Shown piece after piece: positions 8,323-14,485 of a DNA stretch of 35,706 nt. Location: positions 1-35,706 of the forward strand of contig CALKLP010000210.1 in the NCBI GenBank assembly GCA_937991965.1. The letters run 5' to 3'. Position 1 is the stretch's first letter. Each line of letters opens with the position of its first letter. The stretch is from an uncultured Verrucomicrobiales bacterium (GTDB lineage Bacteria > Verrucomicrobiota > Verrucomicrobiia > Verrucomicrobiales > Akkermansiaceae). The position numbers were made by a program, and so were the translations under genes. The notes under the pieces were generated by a model. The model saw nothing but the letters and a program-made list of their open reading frames with translations, did not search any database and was not told where the DNA came from.

Positions 8323-9197
8323 TATTGAAGTGCTTTTACAATAGATGTTACATTGTGTTCAATCATATGTTGATAAGACTTCGAGATAGCGTCAGCATAG
8401 AGAGGAGCACCAATGGTTGCATTTGTTTCTGCCGCTATTTGCTTGAGCATTTTTGGATTGGCGAGTGACTCAGGGAAAATTGCTCTAATCTGTTTTCGCT
8501 TGAGCTCCTTAACCGTTTCAGCGAATTGCTTTGCGGAGATTTCGGATTCACGGCTCAGTCCTTGAACGTAGGAGGCCTCGAACCCATACTCGCGGCAAAA
8601 GTAAGCAAAGGCGGCGTGCGCGGTGACAAGAGTCCGTTGTTTTTTAGGGATTTTGGAGACTTCACTTTTCACCCAGTTGTGTAGATTACGGTATTTTTTT
8701 TGTAAGGCGGAGCTGTTGCTGCGGTAATACTCTTTGTTGGCACTGTCTGCTGCTTCGAGAGCTTTGCCGATGGTTTTAGCGGCTCTTTCTGCGTTTTTGA
8801 CGTTGTGCCACCAGTGCGGGTCGATCGCGCCTTGGGAGTGTTTCGGGCAACAGGTGTAGACTTGGTCTGCATCCACTTTTTGGGAGGGGATTGTGCGACC
8901 AACCTCGATGATTTCCTGTCCTGGCTGCAGTGTTTGGTAGAGCCCATCTAGGTAGATTTCGATGTTCTTGCCCATCGCGAAGATGAGCTTGCTCTGCTGC
9001 ATTCTCGCGAGGTCAGTCGACTTCGGTTGGAAGGAGTGAACATCCATCCCAGGTTTCATGACTTCGATTACTTCGACTTTGTCCCCGCCAACTTGCTTAA
9101 TGAAGTCTGAAAGGATCGGGTTCAGCGAGGAAACGGTAAGTTTTGCCGCTGAAAATTGGGTGGCCAGAAGCCAAAAGAGTAAAAGTAAGCGAGTCAT
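8322..9197 (-). CDS. znuA: ZnuA-type periplasmic metal-binding protein
   Basis: This is a 291-residue protein with a signal peptide (residues 1-18) of the cluster A-I (ZnuA/TroA) solute-binding family. The metal ligands can be placed: H54 in 'GMDVHSFQP', H128 in 'DPHWWH', H194 in 'TAHAAFAYF' and D269 in 'PLYADAI'. Three His and one acidic residue is the family pattern. Zinc-specific members usually carry a long His/Asp-rich loop before the second His. Here that position holds a short 'TCCPKHSQGA', so a Cys pair replaces it. It delivers metal to the ZnuBC-type transporter encoded downstream. The gap to the upstream barrel gene is 75 bases and contains a hairpin. Confidence 0.93.
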   Translation of the reverse strand: MTRLLLLFWLLATQFSAAKLTVSSLNPILSDFIKQVGGDKVEVIEVMKPGMDVHSFQPKSTDLARMQQSKLIFAMGKNIEIYLDGLYQTLQPGQEIIEVGRTIPSQKVDADQVYTCCPKHSQGAIDPHWWHNVKNAERAAKTIGKALEAADSANKEYYRSNSSALQKKYRNLHNWVKSEVSKIPKKQRTLVTAHAAFAYFCREYGFEASYVQGLSRESEISAKQFAETVKELKRKQIRAIFPESLANPKMLKQIAAETNATIGAPLYADAISKSYQHMIEHNVTSIVKALQ

Positions 9198-9220
9198 GAG
9201 CTGAGGGTATTATAGTGTTT

Positions 9221-9257
9221 ACCGTAAAGCATCTTAGAGCGCAAGATTCTTCACGGT
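9221..9257 (-). other. Intercistronic hairpin between barrel gene and znuA
   Basis: The arms are 9221-9235 (ACCGTAAAGCATCTT) and 9243-9257 (AAGATTCTTCACGGT). They pair at 13 of 15 positions around a 7-base loop. On the transcribed (minus) strand no T tract follows, so it does not look like an ordinary terminator. It may protect or process the mRNA and set different levels for the barrel and the transporter. A TATAAT at 9209-9214 on the minus strand lies just after it, without a good -35, so a weak internal promoter for znuA is possible. Confidence 0.55.
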
Positions 9258-9272
9258 GCTAGTCTTTGAGGA

Positions 9273-10427
9273 TTATCTGACTTCGGCCTTTCCGCCATAG
9301 GAGAAGCCGATTTGGAGCCATACTTCATCCTCCGAATCTCCTTCAAAGAAATCGGTGTTATACTGGAGACGAGCGATTCCGCTCCAATCTTCATTAAAGG
9401 TGTGGGTATAGGAGGCTGCGATTGAGAAGCGTTCGCGTGATACGAACTCTTCCTCGTCACCATGTTCTTCAGCGAATTCTAACCACTCATAACGGGTATG
9501 GAGGCCAAAGCCGTTGGCGAAACGGTAATGCGCGGCCAACATCGCACTGCCAAAGTTTTCTTCACCATTATCAAGATTGAAATATTCAATCCCAGCAGAG
9601 AATGAGTCACCTCCTACTTCTAGTCCGTTCTCTCTCCATGTGAACGTGTAGTCGACCCCGTAAAGGTTACGATCACTTCCTGTGGTTGATGTTACGTAAT
9701 TTAGGCCGAGCTGACTCTGGAATTGGTCGGTGTGGTTGTGTCTGATTAAACCACGAATACTTAGGACCTCGTCACTCCAGCCTTCTTCTCCATGTTCGTC
9801 ATGGTGCTCCTCTTCGTGCTCATCCTCCTCTTCATCATGGTCGTCATCGTCATGTTCATCGTCCTCATGGTGTTCGTCTTCGTGTTCATCATGCCCCTCT
9901 TCTTCATGGTGCGCATGGGCAACAACCTTTCCGTATGAAACAGAGAGACCGATCACTCCTTTGTCATATTCTTGAAACCAACTGGCCTCGATACCTTCTG
10001 TCGCGAGTCCTTCGTCTCCAAGGAAATGGATGGTGGATAAGTTCGCGTCCGCAAAGTCCCAGCCATGGAGGTGAGTGGAGTTTTGGGTGCCGATGCGGTT
10101 GAGGTAACGTCCTCCACGAAACTCTAAACCGTAAGGCAGGTTTGAGGCTTTTAAGAACGCTTCTTCGATCTCCGCATCCATTTCGTTAGAATTAACCTGG
10201 AAGGTGCTGATGTTCGTAAAGCCTGAGAGCCATCCGAAAGCTTCGAAATTAAAGCTCATTTCCAGGGCTTGAATGTAGAGGTCTTCTGCGGGGTCGTGAG
10301 CATGCCTGGGGAGTTCACTTTCCCCTTGAGAGCCTGCGATAAAATTGGTACTGGCCTTCACCCAGGTATTAAAATCATCGGCGTGAACAGCGGATAGTGA
10401 GGCTATGGATAAGATAAGAGCTTTCAT
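9273..10427 (-). CDS. Outer-membrane beta-barrel protein with His/Asp/Glu-rich loop
   Basis: This is a 384-residue protein with a signal peptide (cleaved near VHA, residue 16). Alternating polar and aromatic strands typical of an outer-membrane barrel run through the chain, for example 'LEFRGGRYLNRIG', 'GFGLHTRYEWLEF' and 'WSGIARLQYNTDF'. Residues 171-212 form one extremely acidic loop with 13 His, probably an exposed zinc-binding segment. There is no TonB box or plug domain and the chain is too short for a TonB-dependent receptor, so it looks like a porin-type metal channel. It is the first gene of the zinc operon, with a 19-bp palindrome 1 base upstream of its ATG. Similar zinc-regulated barrels are known beside znuA genes, but I cannot name the exact family. 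It has no Shine-Dalgarno sequence. Confidence 0.85.
   Translation of the reverse strand: MKALILSIASLSAVHADDFNTWVKASTNFIAGSQGESELPRHAHDPAEDLYIQALEMSFNFEAFGWLSGFTNISTFQVNSNEMDAEIEEAFLKASNLPYGLEFRGGRYLNRIGTQNSTHLHGWDFADANLSTIHFLGDEGLATEGIEASWFQEYDKGVIGLSVSYGKVVAHAHHEEEGHDEHEDEHHEDDEHDDDDHDEEEDEHEEEHHDEHGEEGWSDEVLSIRGLIRHNHTDQFQSQLGLNYVTSTTGSDRNLYGVDYTFTWRENGLEVGGDSFSAGIEYFNLDNGEENFGSAMLAAHYRFANGFGLHTRYEWLEFAEEHGDEEEFVSRERFSIAASYTHTFNEDWSGIARLQYNTDFFEGDSEDEVWLQIGFSYGGKAEVR
9792..9917 (-). repeat. Low-complexity His/Asp/Glu codon tract
   Basis: This in-frame tract of about 42 codons, made almost entirely of CAT/CAC, GAT/GAC and GAA/GAG, encodes residues 171-212 of the barrel protein. The irregular short repeats are the kind that change length by slippage or unequal recombination, so loop length may vary between strains. 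Confidence 0.75.
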
Positions 10428-10428
10428 A

Positions 10429-10447
10429 AATGCGATATAGTTGCATT
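10429..10447. promoter_or_regulatory. Candidate Zur operator 1
   Basis: The sequence is AATGCGATATAGTTGCATT, a 19-bp imperfect palindrome with arms AATGC/GCATT separated by 9 bases. It ends 1 base before the barrel gene's start codon and overlaps the likely -10 and transcription start of the leftward operon. The arms and spacing resemble Zur boxes as I recall them from proteobacteria (AATG...CATT, 19 bp). Confidence 0.7.
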
Positions 10448-10475
10448 AAGAAACCCCAAGTAAAAAAAATGTCAA
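10445..10475 (-). promoter_or_regulatory. Candidate promoter of the zinc operon
   Basis: On the minus strand a perfect -35 hexamer TTGACA lies at 10470-10475 and a CTTAAT -10-like hexamer at 10445-10450, with a 19-base spacer that is slightly long. The predicted start leaves a leader of only about ten bases, which fits the absence of a Shine-Dalgarno sequence. The -10 overlaps operator 1. Confidence 0.4.
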
Positions 10476-10481
10476 CTTACT

Positions 10482-10500
10482 AATGCATTAATATTGCATT
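10482..10500. promoter_or_regulatory. Candidate Zur operator 2
   Basis: The sequence is AATGCATTAATATTGCATT, a nearly perfect 19-bp palindrome (8 of 9 arm pairs match) with the same arms as operator 1. The two boxes start 53 bp apart, about five helical turns. It lies 27 bases before the zur-like ATG and contains TAATAT, a likely -10 for the rightward gene, so autoregulation is expected. Confidence 0.72.
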
Positions 10501-10527
10501 TTCCTCAGCGAATGAAATTATGGCTCC

Positions 10528-10941
10528 ATGGAAGAATTGATCAAATGCTGTAAAGAGCAGGGATTGCGTATAACGAAAGGGCTTAAGGCGATTATGAATG
10601 CGCTTGATGAAGCTAAGCTTCCGTTATCTCTACAAGAGTTAGAGGTGAACCCTCAGATTGCAGAGATTTGTGATCGAGCTACTGTGTTCCGCACCTTGCA
10701 GCGATTAGAAGGAATCGGGTTACTCAGGAGGCTTAACTTTTCACATTCAGGAGCTAAGTTTTCTCTCAACACTGGAGATGCGCACAAGGAGTATCTCATC
10801 TGTCGCCTCTGTGGAGAGGTCAAGGAGTTAAAAATGTCTTGCCCTGTGCATCAGCTGGAAGAAAAACTATCCGAGGAGAATGGCTACTCCGCGATGACGC
10901 ATGAATTGACGTTTTATGGCCTATGCCGAAAGTGCAATTAA
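10528..10941 (+). CDS. zur: Fur-family metalloregulator, probably Zur
   Basis: This is a 137-residue protein, the normal length for the Fur family. An N-terminal winged helix (residues 1-75) contains the recognition region 'CDRATVFRTLQRLEGIGLL'. The C-terminal dimerisation part has the two structural zinc Cys pairs C92/C95 (CRLC) and C133/C136 (CRKC). The usual His-rich signature before the first Cys pair is reduced to 'DAHKEYLIC', and H125 in 'THELTF' is another likely ligand. Zur rather than Fur or PerR is inferred from the divergent zinc-uptake operon and the shared operator region. It would repress both transcripts when zinc is plentiful. The next 201 bases hold no gene I can support. Confidence 0.9.
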   Translation: MEELIKCCKEQGLRITKGLKAIMNALDEAKLPLSLQELEVNPQIAEICDRATVFRTLQRLEGIGLLRRLNFSHSGAKFSLNTGDAHKEYLICRLCGEVKELKMSCPVHQLEEKLSEENGYSAMTHELTFYGLCRKCN

Positions 10942-11142
10942 CGCGTTATGACTATTGCTGTGAAATTCTCCGGTGAAGAGGCATTGGATGGCGTCATTAG
11001 AAAGCGCCATGATCGATGATGCCTTCAGTTGTTCTCATTAAACATTATCATCTCATTTCCGGCTTGGTTAAAGCTGCGCTCCAATGTTTGTGATAAATGC
11101 TTTTACTATAACCGCTTCAGTAATCTCTAAAGCAGTGTTGAT

Positions 11143-12225
11143 TTAGCGTGTAGTTACTTCTCCTGTGAAAAGGTCTTCTATCGTGTTTGCATCACGCACG
11201 ATAATGGCGGTTCCACCAGTTTTCTCTGCGAGTGTTTTCATGCCTTCTTCAGCTGCCGGCTCAAGAAGCGAGACTGCGTTAATGACAATGCCTTTTTTTT
11301 CAGCAATAGCAGAGATTTCTTCAGCTATAGCTTCAGCGTTTCCAGCGAGACCATCGGTCATGAAAATGATTACTTCAGGTTGCGGTTTTAGCTCGAGTGC
11401 TTTACGGAGAGGTTTCCCCCATTCCGTTCCCCAAACAAGTGGCATATCCTCAATATGCTTAAGCGATGCTTTGATGTTTTCTTTTGATGGCGTATTCCAT
11501 TCAACTTTGATTTTCTTAAGGTCGCTATCACTCGCGCGGCTGGTTCCATTCCAGGTGATTGTCGTACCGTCTTTCTGAGTAATAGATTTGGCTTTTTTCC
11601 CATCAGGCATGAATTCTACCGTGTCAGAGGACTGCCAGACTGGCCCGGCGAAGAAAATGAGCGCGTATTCAGCTCCTCCTTGAAGTTCCGCAACTGAATC
11701 ACTTAATTCCTTTTTCATTAGATCAACACGACCTCTCGATTGCATGGATGCTGAGTAATCGATGACATAGGCAATTCTGGCTCCAGATACAGTAGCTCCG
11801 AAGAAGGTTGTGGTATTGTTTTCTGAGTCTTCGAACCCAAAACCCATTCCGAAATCAGCAGAGCTTCCGAAGTCAGCAGACTCTACCTCGACCATTTGAT
11901 TTGTGTCAGGAATAGAAATCGCAGTAGGTGAGCTGGTAGTAATGACGTTGGCAACAGCAGAAGAAGCAGCAGGCGGTGTTGGTGTTTGTCTTTGCTGCTT
12001 CTGAATAACAGGCTTGTTGTTAATCTCTTGATCAACAGGGGGCGCCTTGTAGGAAATAATCGTTTCAATCTCCTTAGTAGGAATGAGGATCGTTAGAGCG
12101 GCAAGGATTGCGGCAAGGATACCAATGACTGCGATAGAGATAAGAAAACTGCTTACTGTTGCGGCGGTTTTTTGCTTTTTGAGCTTTTCTTTCGCTTCCT
12201 CTGAAATTTCTACATGAATACTCAT
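11143..12225 (-). CDS. Membrane-anchored vWA-domain protein with TonB-like stalk
   Basis: This is a 360-residue protein. A cytoplasmic start rich in Lys and Glu (residues 1-20) precedes one transmembrane helix (24-49). Next comes a Pro/Gln/Ser-rich stalk (60-110) that resembles the linker of TonB, and then a von Willebrand A domain (about 148-355). The MIDAS metal site is complete: D156-x-S158-x-S160 in 'DYSASMQ', T267 in 'WGTEWGKPL' and D291 in 'FMTDG'. Such domains bind divalent metal and a protein ligand. No operon partner is evident, since the gene lies between the zur gap and a divergent glycosyltransferase. The topology (N-in, vWA in the periplasm) is predicted. The ligand is unknown. 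Confidence 0.87.
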   Translation of the reverse strand: MSIHVEISEEAKEKLKKQKTAATVSSFLISIAVIGILAAILAALTILIPTKEIETIISYKAPPVDQEINNKPVIQKQQRQTPTPPAASSAVANVITTSSPTAISIPDTNQMVEVESADFGSSADFGMGFGFEDSENNTTTFFGATVSGARIAYVIDYSASMQSRGRVDLMKKELSDSVAELQGGAEYALIFFAGPVWQSSDTVEFMPDGKKAKSITQKDGTTITWNGTSRASDSDLKKIKVEWNTPSKENIKASLKHIEDMPLVWGTEWGKPLRKALELKPQPEVIIFMTDGLAGNAEAIAEEISAIAEKKGIVINAVSLLEPAAEEGMKTLAEKTGGTAIIVRDANTIEDLFTGEVTTR

Positions 12226-12381
12226 AGCTAGGTATTTTAAGAAGAAACTTACCGAATGCGCAATGTTTTTTTGAATTTTACATAGTTATGTCGAGTTTCT
12301 TAAAGAAATCCTCTCCTGAGGTTTGGGGTTGGCGTTGATTAGAAAGTTATTTTTTGAGTAGGAATATCTCGCAAAAGCACT

Positions 12382-13623
12382 ATGGTGGGCAATAATATGT
12401 CTGACTTTTACCAAAACGGCTCTGTTGCTACTCTACATAACCTTGGACAAAGAAATGTTGAGGATTTGGAAGCAGAACTGTGTGGGTTCTCTGAGCACAG
12501 GCCAATGGGCTTAGTATTACCCTCTCTCTATTCTGAGCTAAGGACAGATGCGCTGGAGGGAATTATTCAGGAGTTGAAACAGGTGAAATACCTGGAGCAA
12601 ATTATTATTGGCCTAGATCGAGCGAACGAAAGTGAGTATCGACATGCATTAGAGTATTTTGGGAGGTTGCCCCAAGATCATCGCGTTCTCTGGAATGATG
12701 GTCCTCGGCTCCGCGAAATTGACAAGATGCTTGATTCCATGAATTTAGCGCCTTCTCAGCCCGGTAAGGGGCGTAACGTTTGGTTCTGCTTTGGGTATGC
12801 ATTAGCGTGTAAACGATCGAAGGCTATTGCTCTGCACGATTGCGATGTTAAGACTTATGACCGCTCGCTGCTTGCTCGCTTAATTTATCCTGTTGCCAAC
12901 CCTAACTTTAACTATGAGTTTGCAAAGGGTTACTACAGTAGGGTTGCGGATGGTAAACTCAATGGGCGAGTTTGTCGCCTTCTGGTGACTCCCCTTGTTC
13001 GGTCCTTGAAGAAGGTCTGTAAAGGGCATGATGAATTTCTCGATTATTTAGACAGCTTTAGGTATCCCTTAGCTGGAGAATTCGCGATGAGTGCACAGGT
13101 GCTGAATGACATTCGCATTCCTAGTGACTGGGGGTTAGAGATCGGGGTCCTCTCGGAGATGAAGAGGAATTATAATGTGAACCATATTTGCCAAGTTGAT
13201 GTTGCGGATATCTATGACCACAAGCACCAAGATCTCTCGACAGAGGATAAGGCTCAAGGGCTCTCGAAGATGAGTATTGATATTTCTAAATCTCTCTTCC
13301 GAAAATTGGCGATTGAGGGGCAAGTCTTCACTCCAGAAACTTTTAGGACCCTCAAGGCAACCTATTATCGCCTCGCGCTTGACATGGTGAAACGCTACTC
13401 AGCTGATGCTGCTCTCAACGGGTTGAGCTACGATAATCATGCGGAAGGGTTGTCAGTGGAACTTTTTGCGGAGAATATTGTTGAGGCAGGACACGACTTC
13501 ATGGAGAATTCAACAGACACTCCCTTTATGCCGTCCTGGAACCGCGTGATTAGTGCCTTCCCAGATATTTTGGAGCAACTGAAGGTGGCTGTAGAGGAGG
13601 ATACAAGGGAGTTTTCAGCTTAA
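12382..13623 (+). CDS. gpgS: GT81-like glucosyl-3-phosphoglycerate synthase
   Basis: This is a 413-residue (or 408) GT-A fold glycosyltransferase. The N-terminal third has the nucleotide-sugar binding pattern, ending in the metal-binding 'HDCDVKTYD' (around residue 156). Segments 'RLIYPVANPNFNYEFAKGYY', 'GRVCRLLVTPLVRSL', 'FRYPLAGEFAM', 'SDWGLEIGVL' and 'VADIYDHKHQ' match glucosyl-3-phosphoglycerate synthases as I remember them. Those enzymes transfer glucose from an NDP-sugar to 3-phosphoglycerate, the first step to the compatible solute glucosylglycerate. No phosphatase partner is seen next door. The ATG at 12397 has a GGTGGG stretch upstream and may be the true start. A related mannosyl or other hexosyl acceptor activity cannot be excluded. 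Confidence 0.8.
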   Translation: MVGNNMSDFYQNGSVATLHNLGQRNVEDLEAELCGFSEHRPMGLVLPSLYSELRTDALEGIIQELKQVKYLEQIIIGLDRANESEYRHALEYFGRLPQDHRVLWNDGPRLREIDKMLDSMNLAPSQPGKGRNVWFCFGYALACKRSKAIALHDCDVKTYDRSLLARLIYPVANPNFNYEFAKGYYSRVADGKLNGRVCRLLVTPLVRSLKKVCKGHDEFLDYLDSFRYPLAGEFAMSAQVLNDIRIPSDWGLEIGVLSEMKRNYNVNHICQVDVADIYDHKHQDLSTEDKAQGLSKMSIDISKSLFRKLAIEGQVFTPETFRTLKATYYRLALDMVKRYSADAALNGLSYDNHAEGLSVELFAENIVEAGHDFMENSTDTPFMPSWNRVISAFPDILEQLKVAVEEDTREFSA

Positions 13624-13629
13624 GGATTG

Positions 13630-13935
13630 ATGAAAAAAAATGATATAGAACTCACGCGCGAGCGTGAGGAGGCATGGATAGGAGATGCGGTTCTAGCTCT
13701 TTACGCTAGAAGTTGGATCATGGAGAATGATGGGAGAATGAACGGAGAAAAGTTCATCCGCTTTACCTCTAATGATTTTTTACGACGCTTCGGGAACCCT
13801 ACCACCGAAGAGGCCATTATTGGTCAGGTCTACAAAAAAGACGGCTTGGAGGCCGCCTGTCAGTATATGGAGGAACGCTTCCTTCCCAAGTTTCAAGAGC
13901 TGGAGAAGTCTCGCATGAGACAAAGGTTGAAATAA
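13630..13935 (+). CDS. Mini-RNase III-like protein
   Basis: This protein of about 101 residues starts at the ATG at 13630. A TTG three bases earlier is less likely. The opening 'EREEAWIGDAVLALYARSWI' resembles the RNase III signature with its catalytic acidic residues and the 'GDAV' core. The rest is helical and no double-stranded RNA-binding domain follows, as in mini-III enzymes. It starts 6 bases after the glycosyltransferase stop with AAGGA just upstream, so the two are probably co-transcribed. The second catalytic acidic pair of RNase III is not obvious ('TTEEAIIGQVY' is the candidate). Activity is uncertain. Confidence 0.62.
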   Translation: MKKNDIELTREREEAWIGDAVLALYARSWIMENDGRMNGEKFIRFTSNDFLRRFGNPTTEEAIIGQVYKKDGLEAACQYMEERFLPKFQELEKSRMRQRLK

Positions 13936-13971
13936 AAAATCCCGCGCAAACTCTATTGAGTCTACACGGGA
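13934..13971 (-). terminator. Rho-independent terminator of the EF-hand gene
   Basis: Read on the minus strand, 13971 down to 13940 forms a 14-bp stem (arms TCCCGTGTAGACTC and GAGTTTGCGCGGGA, three G-U pairs) with an AATA loop, followed directly by six T's (13939-13934). It lies 26 bases past the EF-hand stop. The G-U pairs become mismatches on the plus strand, so it acts mainly leftward. Confidence 0.85.
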
Positions 13972-13997
13972 AATCTCAGTGTTGAAATTGTTTGGGC

Positions 13998-14411
13998 TTA
14001 TTGCTTTTTACCGCGCTTTTCACCTTTTGAGCCCTTGCGTCTTTCCATCGCGGTATCTGCTTTAGCTTTTTCGGTGGCATTGAGCGCTCCGTCTCCGTCT
14101 TCGTCAAATCGCTCGATTCTTCGCTGCTCTGCGAATTCTTTGAACGCTTCCTTTTCTGAATCATTCAGTTGACCGTCTCCATCGACGTCGTAGGAGTCTT
14201 TAACTTCCTTCATTTCAGCCTTCTTTGAGTCGCGCTCCGCTTTTGCAGCGGCTTTTTCCGTGTCATCGAGTTTGCCGTCTCCGTTCGTGTCGAATTTTTC
14301 GATTACGTGTGCAGGAAGTGGGCCTTTCCCGCCTTTTACCTTTTTCTTGCCTTCTTGGGCAAAGCAGATTGGAGCAATGGCGATGATAGCGAGTGATAAT
14401 ATTGTTTTCAT
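13998..14411 (-). CDS. Secreted EF-hand protein
   Basis: This is a 137-residue protein. The frame is open from 14489, but the ATG at 14411 begins a signal peptide (MKTILSLAIIAIAPICFA, cleaved before QEGKK) and is preferred. Three EF-hand loops are visible: DTNGDGKLDDTE, DVDGDGQLNDSE and DEDGDGALNATE, each with the Asp, Gly and Glu spacing needed to bind calcium. The rest is very Lys/Glu-rich. Small secreted EF-hand proteins of this type are common in Verrucomicrobiota and Planctomycetota, and their roles are mostly unknown. It lies 74 bases downstream of the helical-repeat gene and ends at a strong terminator, so the two may share a transcript. Confidence 0.85.
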   Translation of the reverse strand: MKTILSLAIIAIAPICFAQEGKKKVKGGKGPLPAHVIEKFDTNGDGKLDDTEKAAAKAERDSKKAEMKEVKDSYDVDGDGQLNDSEKEAFKEFAEQRRIERFDEDGDGALNATEKAKADTAMERRKGSKGEKRGKKQ

Positions 14412-14485
14412 TTGTATGTTATTTAATTGGTTACATGATGAAACACAGCGGGGGAGTAAGAGTTGCAAAAAAGGCGCATGTTTAT

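Noticed and set aside
9730-9975. Ser/Cys-rich 81-residue ORF on the plus strand
   Set aside because: It is the mirror of the His/Asp/Glu codon tract of the barrel gene on the other strand.
10942-11142. Gap after zur with a 6-bp stem (ATGGCG at 10988-10993, CGCCAT at 11005-11010)
   Set aside because: The stem is short, the loop is 11 bases and no T tract follows. No coding frame or RNA motif is convincing.
12226-12381. Possible promoter elements between the vWA and glycosyltransferase genes
   Set aside because: This divergent gap must contain promoters, but no hexamer pair with good spacing stood out on either strand.
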